Shown one piece after another: positions 36,748 to 51,138 of a DNA stretch of 64,000 bases; within the stretch, counting starts at the first letter, position 1, and every line of letters starts with the position of its first letter. The DNA lies in contig NC_066833.1 of NCBI RefSeq assembly GCF_001640805.2, forward strand, positions 10,048,473-10,112,472. The letters run 5' to 3'. The DNA is from Lates calcarifer. Its lineage: Eukaryota; Chordata; Actinopteri; Centropomidae. The notes beneath the pieces are model-generated. The model made no database searches and was not told the origin of the DNA. It worked only from the letters and a program-made list of their open reading frames with translations. A program made the position numbers and the translations under genes.

Positions 36748-39319
36748 TTGTTTACTGCATTTGCATTGCTGTAAATAGAAGACCTGAACAAGCAAAGCAG
36801 CCCACAACAACCCACCGCCTGCCAACGTACACAAAGCTGATAATGAGTGACTCATCAGTGCTAATTTGCTGTGCTAATTTTATCGGTGAACTTCACAGGC
36901 TTGAAGAAACCTTGCTATGGCAGAATGGGTGAGCAGCATGAAGCTTAACACCAACATGGTCACGCTGTCAGAGAACTGACATGCTGTGCACGCGCTGCCA
37001 TGTCGACACCACAGCTGACTCACCTGTGTACACGGGACACACTGGAGGAAGACGCAGCTCCTAACACAACACTCACAATCGTTAAAATATGACAAAGTGT
37101 TTCTGCTGTGGCTCCTACTCCAGCTCAACTCACCTACTCCTGCTTCCACATTAATCCTAAAATAATGAACTTTGCTGTTGACCGTCCTGTCCAGGCAGCA
37201 TGGCTCTCACTGCAGTGCCAGCAAACCAGCTGGAGCATTTGGAAATATGTGTGTGTGTGGTTGTGTGTGTGCATGTGTGCAGCAGTATGTGGCTACTCTT
37301 TTAGCTGCTCTTATATAATGAAGATCATTCCAGAAAAATGTGACAGCGAACTCATGCCATGACGCAGTTATGTTGAAAGGGCTTCACTGCCGCAGGCAGA
37401 GAACATCACCACTACAGATCACAAATGTTATTCACTCAATGGAGCCAATAAAACACACACAGGCATACACTTGTAGCGGTCCAAACACACACTTGCTGAA
37501 CAACAAGTGAGTCTTTAAAAGGTGACTGCAGATGGATCTGCAGCACTTTTAAAAGGTTTTCTTACTTGTAATACATGTGTGCTTGTTTTCACTTTGACTG
37601 TGGTTCAGTCACAGATTGATTATTCTAGTTTATACAGATGAAAAAAAAAACCTGAAGGCGTTTTTCCACACAGGATCAGAGACTTCAGGCCATGAGTGTT
37701 TGTATTCATCATTTCAGTCAGCTGCTTATTTACTTTATTTATTTACTTACACAACTAGAAGACAGACTCAGAGACAGTAACTGTCATATAGAGTTAAATC
37801 TTAAACTTTCAGTAACGTTATTTTTCCAGAAACTAAACAGGGACCAGAAGTTTGAGCTTTTGTCTCTATTGTCAGTAACTGACACAGTAATTAAAAATAA
37901 CACGTCAAAACCTGGCATTCAAGCTGGATAATTAACTCAATTAAATATCAACCACAGAAATGTGTTTTCAAACACAAGAATTCCTTAGTAGGTATAACAG
38001 CAGGTAGTGTTCGTCTGTGTGATAGAGAGGTAGTGAGAAAATGACAGTGGAGCACAGTGAATCATGTGTTTCGAGGCACAGTGTGTTTCAGCATCACCTA
38101 CAGAGAGCAATCTGCCGTGGTGTTAGGCCAGGGTTTCCCTGCCAATCTCCTCTCTTTTTTTATTTTTTATTCTTCACCACCTAAAACCATCAGCTAAAAA
38201 GCAAAGTCAAAAATCACACTGACACTGTGTGGACGTATAAAAGCCTGTGTAGTTTTTGTAAGATGAGAGAACACGTTCTTCAGAAGCAGTAAAATCCATC
38301 TTCTTCATTCTAGTGTTTTGCAGCTGCAGTAGTTATGGAAGCTTACAGTGGCTAATGTTAGCAAACATTAGACAGATGTAGCTACATTAAACCATTTACC
38401 ATTATCCTGTAATTGGTCCTTGTGGCCGCAGTGGCTGTTTTCCAGTTTCACTTCAAGTCTATTCACACTCCACATCTGACAGGACTGAAAGATTTTCTAC
38501 TCAAAGAGAGGTTTGAAGAGATTTTAAGACTAAGTGGGCACAATGTGAGAGGGTCTGAACACTTTCCGAAATCACTTTATGACATTATCCAAAACTGCTG
38601 CTGTGTCCAATAATAATGTGTTGAAAAGACTGCGACGTAAGTAGAAATCAATGAGCCCTAATACGAGGCTGAAGTTTTTCTTGATCACTGCAAGACTCTT
38701 ATATTAAGTTTGAGCCAGCTACCATCTATTTCACTGACTATATATAAAATGGTGTTTACTCTGTAGCTGTAGGATTATGTTATTTCTTTCAGCTGAGGAA
38801 ATAATCAATAATATATATCAGCTTTTACCTGTTTTGTTTACATGCTCCCTCTCTGTAGGAAAGTGGACAAATTTACTCAGAGGGTGACCTTTTCACTGAT
38901 TCTGTTAATGTAAAGTAAATATTTGTGTTCATGCTTGGCACAATTGTGCTGTATCTGGTTTAATAATACGTGCACCACTAACACGAGCCTCAAGTTTAAT
39001 TAACAGAGAATTAACGGATTTGCAGTCTAGTAAATCATGTCATACTTAAGATTGTTTGGTCCATACGTTACGGCTCTTTTGATAGAGAAGTTGAGATAAA
39101 GTAGTTCAGATACTGCAGCTGTAGCACCTGCACTCGGCCCTCTCTTCCTTTCTGCTTGGCTACCCCCCTGCTCTCTGACTGAAAGGTTTGCCGTGTGGTG
39201 GTGGGGGGGGCGCTGAGCTTGTTGAAAACCTGAAGCACACAAACAGCTCATGCATGCACAATGTCTGATATACACTCCATCTCTATTAATATTTGAAATC
39301 CTGCAGCTCAATCTCTTAC

Positions 39320-39452
39320 CGCTGCCTCTCTCCCCTCCCTCTGCTGCTCCATACAGTCCATCTTGTTTGTATTGACTGCTCCCCTCAGTGAGGCAGGGGG
39401 TACTCAGTGATCCATTGAAGGGTAAAGTGAAAACCTCAGAATCTGTCATCAT
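39320..39452 (-). other. Speculative alternative first exon of adarb1 (44 codons, phase-1 donor)
   Basis: An ATG at 39452-39450 opens a frame beginning MMTDSEVFTLPFNGSLSTP. At 39320 the frame meets a strong donor, GGCAGCG followed by GTAAGA (39319-39314), leaving phase 1. That phase fits both the possible acceptor at 20259 and the one at 3487, so splicing to either would stay in frame with ADAR2. An in-frame TAA lies nine bases before the ATG, so translation could not start earlier in this exon. A minus-strand TATAAAT lies about 45-50 bp upstream of the ATG. Against it: the frame match has a one-in-three chance, the frame stays open past the donor to 39027, I know no ADAR2 isoform with this peptide, and the Kozak context is weak. 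It may be chance. Confidence 0.2.
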
Positions 39453-40851
39453 GCGTGGTTACAAAATGCTTTCTCAAGCCCAATTTAGGCAGGATTTATA
39501 TTCCAGGGAAGTTCGTGGGTGGTAAAACATTAGCCATGCTGGTTGGTAAGGATGACAATGGTTGGAGGTTATCTTTCATTTCGCTGTCATCACATGACCA
39601 CGCCTCCTTAGGTTAGAGACGGGTAGGAAGATGCAAACAAGCTGGTCACTCGCCAGACTGCACCGGCTGCCGTTCAGCAGAAAAATAGGTTTGTAGCAAA
39701 TCACAAGCGACAACCAGCAAATCTTGACGACGCTGTGGAGACGTCCATCTAACAATCAAATGCAGACACTGGAGAAAGGAACAGTGTGTGTGTAAAATCT
39801 GTACTTACACTGTGATACAGATGTTACACCACATGTGTAAAACCCCGTCCCCAGCCACGTGTACAACTCCACCCGATTTCCTCAGGCATTTTATTGCAGT
39901 TTTACTTCTGCATTTTAATCTGTGGGGCAGTGCGGTTATTATTATGTGGAATATTTATCACCACTGCTTCTACAAAAATCACCAGTTGTAATAATGCAGA
40001 TGACACACACATTTAATTGGTTTTCTCACTTGCTTTAGTGTACACAGTTCCTGACCGCCATCTTTAAAATACAGCGACAATCATGTCCAAACATCACATC
40101 AAGGAAAAAATAAAAAAATAAATAAAAACACAAATGAATTAAACTACTGAAAGTCCACAGCATGTCTCTGCTTTGATACCAAACTTGTCTCTGACTCTGT
40201 GTCACTGTGTGAACCCTACTGGCCTCTCAGGTCATGTGGTACCTTTCTGCTAACCATTCCCAGTGTCTAAAATAAGCATGGAGAAGCAACACATCGTAAA
40301 CATCCTGAAGATTTCCCAGAACTGGACTCACCATTATCCACCTCAGTTTTAAACTCTACATTTTTCTTTTCTTTTAATTTGTGATTGATCCCGTATCTCT
40401 CACTTAATGCTTCTATGTTTTGTGTAAAGTTAGGTATTGAGTGCACACACTAAATAATACACTGTCTATAGCTGTGTAACTCAGATGTAACGTGGAGCTA
40501 TCCATGTGCACAGTGACTGATTCAGTGAGTTGGCCTCAAAGGTTAGAACGATTCATAATTAAGCAACCGCACGCTGATGAAAGCTTCGGTCAAAATGCCT
40601 GTGAGTTACACTCCCCTGTGTCATTTGATTAAAGTTCATAAATAATATAAAAATAAAAATTCAGTGTACTGACGCTGGGTTTTCTAGCACACCACTCTGC
40701 TTCTTCTGATGTTGATGAACACACACAAACACACTCACACACTGCCTCTCTGAGGAGTTTAGTGATAATGAGTTGAGTATTATTATTTTTTAGATCTGAA
40801 TGCACTTTAAAACTAATTTCACTACTTGCTCTCTATTGCAGTTAAACACCA

Positions 40852-40878
40852 GCACACACACACACACACACACACACA
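40852..40878. repeat. (CA)n microsatellite
   Basis: About 13 CA units, with a shorter CA run at about 40907-40917. Confidence 0.95.
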
Positions 40879-43800
40879 AATCAACAATCATTCTTTCTTC
40901 ATCATACACACACACACTCTCTTTAAGTCTCCCTATATCCAGGGTGCTAATTATAGCTTGCCCATTAATCAGCGACAGCTGTAATTATACTAATTCCAGT
41001 GTGTAATCTGATCAAGGTGAGGAAGATCAAATCACAGCCTTTCTCTCCTGGAAGGCTTTAAGGGGGTTTCAGTAATAGACAGCAAAACAATCTGATTCGA
41101 CTCGGTGTGGAAGCTGATTAGCAGGGCAAGGCGAGCATGTGTGTAAATAAAAGTATCTCTGTTGTCTGCGAGCCCTTTTGGCTGCTAATTTGCTTTTATT
41201 AATTTTATGAAAAGTTGATTTTTAGAGCTGAAATTAACCTTCGAGGAATAGTGACAACTATGCAGCTGATGTCTGGTTGGACTTTCTGATTCACTGGAAA
41301 CATGAGTATTGATTTGTTTTAACAGCCACTTTTCACTTTTTAATTTTGTTTTTTATACAAGAGTCTAGACTAGACCTGATGCCCACCTGACGCTGCTGAG
41401 CCTGACAGACAGCTGTGTTTTATCAGTGCTGGGCTACGGTAATACAATCCTCCTCAGTCTGTTCTGTGGTGTGTGTTAGTTGAGAAGTTGTTTGCTGTTG
41501 TGCAGCGTTAATTTCTGACTTTCAGAGCAGGTCTGTGCGCTGTGTGTGGCTGACTGAGGAGAGTCTTTAAATGAATGTGTAGAATAACCAACATACTCAT
41601 TATGGACTTTTGTTATTTCTGCGTAATTATCGTGTGAATACTTAATACTGTTTGGTTTTGCAGCTTACATCAGAGTATAAACATGCTACTCAATCAAATG
41701 CCTGCACGTTTGCTCTAAGTTCTGCAAGTGCTTTTGCTGCTTGTGGTTTTGGAAAGATGATAAAAAAAAAGACACCACCCTCTAAACTCTTTATATAACC
41801 CAGTATCTTTCTAACTGGAGCCCCACGCACAGCGCTTCAGCATGGGGAGAAATCCAAAGCTTAACGGGGCTGAACAAGTTACAGCTGAGCTGAGACTGGA
41901 CGGTTGCTGTTTGGCAGAAGGAGGGTGCAGAAAACGAAAATCCAAGAAATCCAGCATCAGTCAGGCTCTATTGGACACTCTGCTTCACACATTATCAAAA
42001 TGCCCCACGTGTAATCATACCCACACTGACTATGTATACAACATGTCAGGGTTGAATAATAAAGCTGGGATCATCACTTATCCCAGAAGTACACAGACCT
42101 GGTGTTACAGTAAAGATACATAAACACAGCTCTGCCTGTAGAGTAATATGAAGTTTAATCATTGCTCCAGATGCACCGAGCTCCCATCTGCAGTTTGTAC
42201 AGTGTGAAACAGATGTCACTGTGACAGTAAGCAGACTGACTCTGCTGGGTCAAAGCTACACTATCAGTGATAGCAGTCGCTATTGCAGCTTCGCCTCAGT
42301 GACTACATTGTTTTTGCATCTGGTCACTGCTCCCACTTTCAGGTTCCAAAACAAATGTGGGCTTTGATAGCGGATCTGCCCGTCTCCTGTCTGCTCGCAG
42401 GCATGGACGGAGATAAACCAGCGTACATGTGACAACAAGTGAGCGAGAAAGTGCGTTACAGATCAACAGAGTGTGGGCGCCAAGTGTGAAAAAACACAGG
42501 TACTCTCTCCAGATGGATTCTTCACATAGAAATACATTGTAATCAGTGTGATACAGTGCTGTTAACCACGTCCGACTGCTGGATCCTACAGAGCATATGC
42601 TGCTAGAGCAACTGAAGGAAGACAAGCCAAAACACAGAAACAGAATTCCATTTCAACTTAACGAAACGTTGACTTTAAGATATTTTAGAATGCTGATGTT
42701 GACTTTCACATTAGACCACATCACCGCACTCAAAAAGAGTCCTAATCAGCAGCTTTCCAAAAGCAACTTTAGAGGCAAATGATTGATGAGGATTAGAGTA
42801 TGAGTGTGGAGGATAGATGTTTGAATGAATTGATCTTTAACCAGAAGCCAGACGAAGGCATTTGTATCTTTTTTTAAGGCGATAAAACAAAAGCCATTTT
42901 ATCTTAGTTTCACCTTTAACCTGTTCCCTTTGTTTGTCTGGATTTTTGTGGATCACATATCAGCTTCATCTACTAGTGCACGACTCACACGCTGCCCCGA
43001 GCGTGGGCATCAGCCCAAAATGTAAAAACATCTCCCAACCTCTTCTAACCTTGTCTACAATGCTTGGACTCCTGGGTGTTGATCGACACTGGAGACCACA
43101 CTCGCCTTCTGCTTGTAATTTGGGAAGCTAGACACACAGGGCCATCTGTCACATCTGGCCAACGCCAGGAGGGTCAGAGTCCACTTTCCACTGGTGTGGG
43201 GCAGGTTTTCAAACCGTGAAGTGAGGACTGGATATACCGGGTTGTTCTGAAAGTTAGTCAGTTATTGTTATCACTGTTGATTTGGTCCATTTATCAGCAC
43301 AGTCTGCAGCAGTCGCTACGACACGCAGCTCACGGAGGAATTAGGCAGCCTTTAAAACATTTTGTGCCAGATTGCTGCAATTTGCGTCAAAAATTGCACT
43401 GTTTATCTGAGCAACGAATCAGTCAAATCTGAACACACAGGAATGATACAGATTCAGAACGTAAAAACAAAAATGTAAACAGATACTGGCTGGGAAAACA
43501 AGGCCCCTGAGATGTAGCCCACGGTTAATTAACTGACTCCAAGGTTGTCTCGATTCGGTCTGACTTGGGCCCCTGAGGTCTGACCTTGAAAAGCCCTCGC
43601 ATAAATTGCAGGTAATCATGAAGTGGTAAATATAAAAAAAAATGAACAGAGGGTGATATCATTTGGTGCTGAGACTTATATTGTTCCTTTAATCATTTCA
43701 TGGGGCTGTAACTCAATAAATGCTTCAGTAATAGAATCCTGAGCAATGTGGGGAGCAGTGTTAATATGGGTCAGCCCAGCAGTTTGCTATCAAAATTTCA

Positions 43801-46800
43801 ACAGAACCTCCATATTGCTGACCAGAGGGTTAGCCGAGACATTAAATATATAATCAGTGAAGTTTTCTGGTGGAGTCATTTAAAATGCCTTGGCCTGAAA
43901 TGCTTCAGCTCAAAGTCAATGTGTCCTCAGACGAGGGAGAAGTGAGGAAATTAACTCAAATCATCTCTCAGCTTCATACTTCTCATTGCCTCGTGTGCCA
44001 TCACAACACTCAGGGCTGAATTAGAAGTCCCAGCTGTGGGACTAAAGGTCACTTTTCCAGCAGTCCCCATTTCATGGGTACACTGCTTAGATGCACAAAA
44101 ATATAATCTACTCATGACAAAGATGAAATATGGCTGGCCTGTGGTGGCGGTATGAAGATTAAATCATTGGAGGCAGCCGCCTTTGCAGCAACGACAAGAA
44201 AACGTGATTAAATAAGGTGTGTTGTTGTTGTGCACAGCTCTCATCACATCCATCACTCAGTGAAGACCTGACACTGTATCATGAGATCAAAATGCATCAA
44301 TACATCTACAACAATGCCACCAAGACAAAATGTACTTCAGGAATATATACATTACTGAAAGCTGCGACAGCGCATTAGTGTTTTACAGTGGATTTTTAAA
44401 AAGCACCACAGAAACTGTTTAGATGATGGAAATTTCTCGGTTTTCCTCACCTGATTTTTCTCGCTGGTCTTGGTTCTCAAACTGAAACCTCTGCAAAATT
44501 CTCTCCACCACAAGACGTGAAATTAATCAGCTGTTCCTTTTTACTCCTCGTGATGTTGTCTTTCAATAAAAAAACACTATGAGCATCAGCAACTCACTGA
44601 AGTGCACATAAAGAACAACAGGAGTGCCACCGGCTTGTCGTCTACCCTGCAACAGCACATCACACTCTAACCGAACGAGCGCTGGCTATCTTACATACGC
44701 TGCACTAAATATTCATTTCATTAATGGAGGTGAGGTGGAGGCAGAAGGGCACGATGCCATGGGTTATGTTTCCAGCCACAGAAGCTACAGGAATGTTTCT
44801 GCCGTAAACACTCGCAAATGTCAGCACACAGGGAACAGGACATTGGCTAAAAATTCAGCATTACAAATACTGGAAATTAACAACAGGTCTGGCTTGTGTG
44901 TCTGCACGCGAGGGGCTGTTTTGCAGTTTGACAGTGTAAGCAAACAAATATGTGCTCGTGTCACCAAGTGCACAATACGTGTTGTGTGTGTTTGGGGCTG
45001 ATAGAGAAGCTAATGCAGGCCACGCTGTCTGCGGTTTAGGAGTGTCTGCTCTTTACGGGAGGAGGCAGGGTGACACACTCGCCGTCTTTACCCTGGGAGA
45101 CATAAAAACAGCATGGTGCCATCACCTGAGAGCCACTGGGCACAGCCCCCCACCTGTGGTGATCAGAATCTTCTCAAGGCGGCCCTCCTCTACCCGACAG
45201 TTCCTTCCCCCCAGCACCCAGCGGGAAAATGGAGACTATTTAAGAAGAGCGCAAGGAGGGAAGTAAATGTCTCCTCTCGTCAATAACACCACCTGTGTCT
45301 GAGCTTACTTAACTTAAAAACGTATTATCACCTCTAAAGAGCAGTCAAACCTGACACAGAGACGATCAAGACATCCTGACTTTTAGCTCATAATATAGAT
45401 GAAGCTTCCTACCCACATCTCTCAAACTCTACAGTCAAAGCTAAAATGTGAATATCTCAGCTCCATGCAGAGATCATCCTGATTACCTTATTTTCTCGAG
45501 AGGCACAGGCTCTGTTTTTACAGGCTGCGTAGTACTCCCAGTGATGAGTAATTGATGAGCGATTGTTATCTTGTGTGATTGAGTCACCACGACATAATGG
45601 GAGGAAGGGACATGGGAACGTACTGTATGCATTGTGTATACATGTACTTCTACGCACTATAATTAATCACCTTTACACTGCAGAGTGAGGGTTTTGAGAC
45701 TCAGTTGAACTGGGGGTAAACGGAGGAGACAGGCAGAGAAAGACAAAAAGGGATGGAGGAAGAGTGGAGGATCCCCTGATATTTGAGCTGTTCTAAAAAT
45801 AGCCACACTGGAGCTGAGATATGAGTTGTACTCCTCAAAGGCCTCAGAGAGAAAAAGAGAAAAAACTCATATCCACTCCGTTGTCATGCTGAACACTAGA
45901 GGTGATGCAGTGTGGCATCTGGCGCATGTATAGGTTACAGCGTTGTTTATGAAGTCTGTCTCAGTCTGAACATGAGCCCTCTTCATGTCTGGATGACTGG
46001 TAATATGACCCCTCATCTGGTCATCAGTCAGTGGAGTAACTCCAGGGCTGACAGAGTCATGTAGCCCGCAGACTCAAACTCAGGCACAATGCTGAATTCG
46101 TCTCAGATATCAGCGGCGTGGTCATCTAGGATTCCCACTGTCGCACCTGTAAGTCACTCTGTGTTTGAGCGCCAGCTAAATGGCTTAAATGTCACAGTTC
46201 TGAACTCACCGTTCCACCGAGGAGTCAAAGGGAAAACTTGCTTGTGCCAATCGTCTGCGGTCCACAGATGCCACACACAGCTCCTGAGGAAAAAAAGGAA
46301 ATCGTTAATACATCTGACAGTATTCAGTATAAGGTCACTACTAAGTCATAACTAAATGAATATAAATATTTGAGTTGATTGAATTTCCTCAAAAAAATCT
46401 CAAATATTAAAGTGAACAATGGGAGTCTGGTTTAGAAAATCCTCTCTACCCATGTCAAAAGGGACTTCCTGCTTTCAGTGCTGAAATAAAACTAGACTGG
46501 CGTTACTCACAGGGTGTGTGATTTCTTAAAAGAAGATGACTGAACTTTTTTTTGAGGAGATGCCACACATTGAACCTGAAGCAGCACTAAAAACAAATTG
46601 GGCCAAGGATCTCTGCAGGCAGTCAGCAGGGATGTCATGGCATGACCACGGCATGAGAAGAACCCGCTGGCCAGCACCCTCCTGACCCTGCCCCAGGTAG
46701 CTTGACTCCAAACGGCACCAAGCACAACAATAACACAACACAGAGTGGCAGCACACAGCCAAAGACATCCACAGAGGGGTGAGAGCAGGGAACAGATGCC

Positions 46801-47626
46801 GCCCCGTCGTCCAATCACATGAGTGACTGTGATTCCACCGTTACAGGCGCAAGGACGGAGATATCTTGAAAACAGAAAATGGAGGTGACACTGGCAAGGT
46901 TTAGCATGAACTGAACCTGAGTGGCAGGCTTCTAAATAAATTAAGATCAAGTTACTTGTCTGATGCTGCCCGAGCGACCTGCCCTTCAACAGTGACAAAC
47001 AGAGAGGAGATTCAAAGATACGAGAGCTGCATCAGTAGCACATTTAACGCTGATAATATATAAAGCTGCAGACCACATGGCATCCAGCTTGGGCATATGG
47101 GAAACTTTGGCTGGAAAAAACACACACTCCGTCATCTGTATTCAAGGCATCCACCAAGGTGCTCTACACCTCTCTGAGCTGCCACAAAGATTTCCTGCAG
47201 AGGAGTCACCTTCCACAAAGTTAGTCTGAATTTACATATTTTTACATGCAACATGTGCATGTTACTATGCATTTATTTTTACCAACGTTTAAAAAAAACT
47301 GTTTCAGAAACATGAGTGACCTTCAATGAAGCTAAACTACCAATAAATGAGTCTTACATTTACTAACCCCACACAGCATGAACCTGCTTTGAAAGTCTGT
47401 TTCTGCATGTAAAGCTTGATGTGAGTTAAAGGCAGCAATGTTAAAAATTACAAGTCAGCAATGAAAGTGGAGCATGGACGCACTGAATGTGCAAGAGCGT
47501 TGGCTTTTTTATTTTTTATTTTTTGGTTAATATAGAGCAAGATTTGTTACATAAGTCAGCTGGGAGTTGCTATGACTCACCTTGCGTTTTCTCCCTCTTG
47601 TGATTTGTGACCAAGTAATGCAACAG

Positions 47627-47648
47627 AAGAGGAGGAGGAGGAGGAGGA
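47627..47648. repeat. (AGG)n trinucleotide repeat
   Basis: About six GAG/GGA units in a purine-rich stretch. Confidence 0.85.
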
Positions 47649-50600
47649 CAGACTAGTCCTTAAGCTGCCTCGTCTCTAAGGACACAAGTGTGTGCTGCTG
47701 CTAATTTAGCAGAAGTGAATGCATCAATTTGAGTTTAAGAACATTCAACCACCACTACTATCTTCTCTGGGGATTCCGTCTTGCCTCCTCCGCTAACTAT
47801 CGAGGGCAGAGGGAAAAAGACAATCTGAGGGCTAATGGCAGCAGCAGAGGCTGAAGGTTGTGCAGTGAAACACAACCCTGTAATGAAGTCTCATGATAGC
47901 ACAGCATCAAGAAGCATCAAGAAGCATTATTCTGCTGAAATGGAGGGGATAAGCTGCATGCCAGAAACCCTTGCCCCCCACCCCACCGTCAACAGTAGCA
48001 AGGAATCTGCATTATGTGGTTCATCCTGACAGTCACTTTCCACTGTGAGGCTGAGTCTGCTACGAAATTCAGAGCAGCTGCAAATCTTATTGAAAACAGC
48101 CTCTGATTCAGCGTGGGTTTTTTTTAACAGATCGTATTCTTAGTAACAGTTCCACATGAGCAGCCAAACACAGTGGCAGATGTCAATTGTGATAAATTTA
48201 AGACAACAACGGGTAAGCTGTTTAATGTTAATGAATCAACAAAACGCTTAGGCAGCTGATTTCTAAATGAGCTCTGCACGTCACGCAGCTTCTTACAGCA
48301 ACTCGTGAAACCTGGACACAAAACAGTTTTGGAGTGACAACCGTGGGTAATGGAGTCTGCCCTAAGCTGCTCCAAACTTTCAACACAGTGCAATTAACCC
48401 CGTTTCCAGAGTCAGAGAAAGTTCACTTGCTTTTCCGACATCAGGCTAAAACCCAAAACAGTGTTCAATGATGTGTGTTTCTTCCTTTCAGCTAGTTACA
48501 GAGAAATGATATTGCTGTTAAGAAAGTGTGCAGCATCGATGCATTCTCAGCTTCAGACTGTGGCTCAGTCTTTCTCATCCCTTCTTCTATAAGGTTTATA
48601 AAATGTGACCAATCCCCGTCTTAATAGGATCAAACCTCATGTAAATTTGTGACAGTAAAATTCAGTGAAGGAAGAATCTCTGTCACCGCTGACGTATCCT
48701 CTTTATCTCATTCATATGTATGTATATATCGAAGAAAAAGTCAAAAGCATCGGTTAAGACACAGACACCAACTAACAGCTGAAAATAAAGCTTATCATCC
48801 AGGACAGTTCATATTTCTCTAAGGCTACTACATGTATTTCTAATTGCATCAGTATTAGTTCTGTAAAGCCCAATTCATCTCTGATCTTTTGTTTATGATG
48901 CCCCATTGCACTCTGGGTAAACCAGCTCTCAAAACCACCCCAGTGCCCTTATCTTTAAAGCACTGGAACTGGATCATAACAGACAGTGTTGTTGTGAAGT
49001 GAATCAATAAGTGCACACGTAAACAAACAGCAGCCTTCAGTTACAACTAATGATGTAGGACAGTGAGCGTTGGCAGGTGTACACATCCTTTAATGTGACA
49101 TGACCTCTGCCCGGTTTTGATTCGTCTTTGTTTGTCGTGTTATCAGGCCTTTAAAGACGAAAAGATGCTGCTGAATTCAATCAGCTTCATCTAAAGCATC
49201 CACATTACTGACTTTACCTTAAAATTCTCTTTGCATATTATCGCAGGTGGAAGTGACAGGCCAGATGATGCCGCGACAGTGATCGATGACTGCAACAAAC
49301 TTCAGCGCTCTCCGGCATCATTATGCAGATGGCGTGACAGCTGATGGCTTTTTGAGCCTGTTGGCTGCCAAAAAGCCTGTTCACTTTTTAAAACTGAAGT
49401 CAGGGATTAGGATGGAAGTCACATACTGGGGAAGTCTGTGAGCGAAGAGGGAATGACTCACTCCCTCTTGCTCTGAACGCTGCTACGAAGGCATCTTTGA
49501 GGAATTTACACAGTCAGTGCTGAATGTGAGGACGGGCACGTCTGGTCAGCAAACCTTCCCTGAGTTAGTAAAGTTTCTGAGAAATGTAGCAGCATAACAT
49601 TCCTCCATCCTTTGAATTAAAGGTGATCAAAGCTGCCCTGTTAATGTCAAAATGTGACACGAACGCAACACCGATGCAACACTGGTTTCAAATCTGATGC
49701 GTCAAGTGAGACTTCTAATGAAATACAAAGTACTAAGTCTTCCTGAGGCTAAAGTAGATGCAGATTAAAAACTCAATGCTTTTTAAACATGTTATTTGTG
49801 CGTGTATATTCGTCATCAATGTAGTCGACTTTCCAATGCCTGTCCTATTTCCTTCTCCTTTCTGTCTACCCACATCCTTTCTTTTCCCCCACCCATCTGT
49901 TTTTCTTGCTTGCTCAAAAAAAGAAAACTTTTTTCTCCTTTGACACTCGTGTTGACAGCTTTGTGCATCTTGCCAGTACACAAAGCAGCAAAAGAAGGAT
50001 TTCAGCCCAACACCCACAAGGAGCTACAGTGGGTTCAGTTCCAGCTGATGCTCGACCAAATGCCAAAAGAAGACATAAACAATGTTTAGGGCCAGTAGTC
50101 AAAAGTATGTCTGAACAAGTTATTTATGCATAACCACTGCATATAAGGGGATACTGGGGATGAGCAGCAACAACCACTCTGAACAGACTGCTGTATTAAA
50201 CACACAAAAAGAGGTTTCATGTATTGTTGCATTTAACTTTAAAGCCAAAGAAGAAATGGAAGATTTCTTCTTTTACAAATTTTGTTTTTTGGTGTTAAAC
50301 ACTGACCAGAAGCTTTATGATTAGAGGCTTTTTATTTATGTAATACAGAAATAAATGTAGAATTTTGCCCTGTAATTACCACTCGTGGCCACTTGGTTGT
50401 TAACACTTTAAAAAAGATGAGCCAAACAAAAGTTATCTGTACTTTACAATCTTTAGTTTAACAGCCACTGATGTCACCAAACTATTTATGGCTTGACACA
50501 ACAATGACAACACAGAAAGCACAACAGCTCATTACATCCCTACATGGCATACATCAGTATCTAAGAGCAGCTCGTTGACATTACTAAAAAAGGCTAAATG

Positions 50601-51114
50601 TTGGTTGCCAGAGGTGAACACAGAGACTTCATAAATAATTGTCACCCTTATAACGAGAAATTATATCTGAGAGCCACTTTGCATAACTCGTTCTGACAAA
50701 GGCTACACATACTGTACAAAGACAAACACACACACACGCATCAGGCTGATTAAACCCCCGGCGTCGGTACGCAGTATAGATTATGAGTCACAACCACTCA
50801 TTAGAAGGGGACTAAACAGAGCGGCTGCATTAAAAGAGGTCACTCTCGTTTCAATGACTCTGTCACATACATTGTGACCAAGGGCAAAACTGTGTGTGTA
50901 TCTATGCATGGGTGTGTATATGTAACTGTTAATGGTATTGACGAAACCCATGTATTTTGCTTTTAGTCCAGACCTGTAAACTTTTCCAAAAAGATCCAGG
51001 TGTCAGTAGTCAGGTATGTGCTGTACTTTTACACTATTTATGTTCATTGCAGTCTGAGTCTGCAGGTTTGAAGCTTTACTTAGTTTGAGCAGTGACTGTT
51101 TGCTGCAACACACA

Positions 51115-51138
51115 GCACACACACACACACACACACAC
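51115..51138. repeat. (CA)n microsatellite
   Basis: About 12 CA units. Confidence 0.95.

Larger units (their letters stand above)
34273..39319. other. Upstream/intronic DNA without recognised genes
   Basis: Apart from the microsatellites at 34529-34582, 34738-34766 and 36729-36747 and the CRE at 34371, nothing recognisable is seen. A small CpG-containing patch at about 35485-35520 is too short for a CpG island. Confidence 0.65.

Noticed and set aside
39027..39319. Remainder of the 141-codon frame beyond the donor at 39319
   Set aside because: After the GTAAGA donor the translation loses any coding look (RISNINRDGVYIRH...), includes a G/C homopolymer-derived stretch and matches no family. 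Only the part before the donor is kept, as a speculative exon.
46507..46998. Longest open frame in the window (163 codons, minus strand)
   Set aside because: Composition is erratic (many Cys, Trp, His, Ser), no domain, repeat or signal pattern is seen, and a frame of this length can arise by chance in 64 kb on six frames.
47900..47936. Short tandem gcatcaagaa units as a CRISPR-like or minisatellite array
   Set aside because: Only about two and a half units of ten to eleven bases without spacers. CRISPR arrays are not expected in vertebrate nuclear DNA and none is seen.
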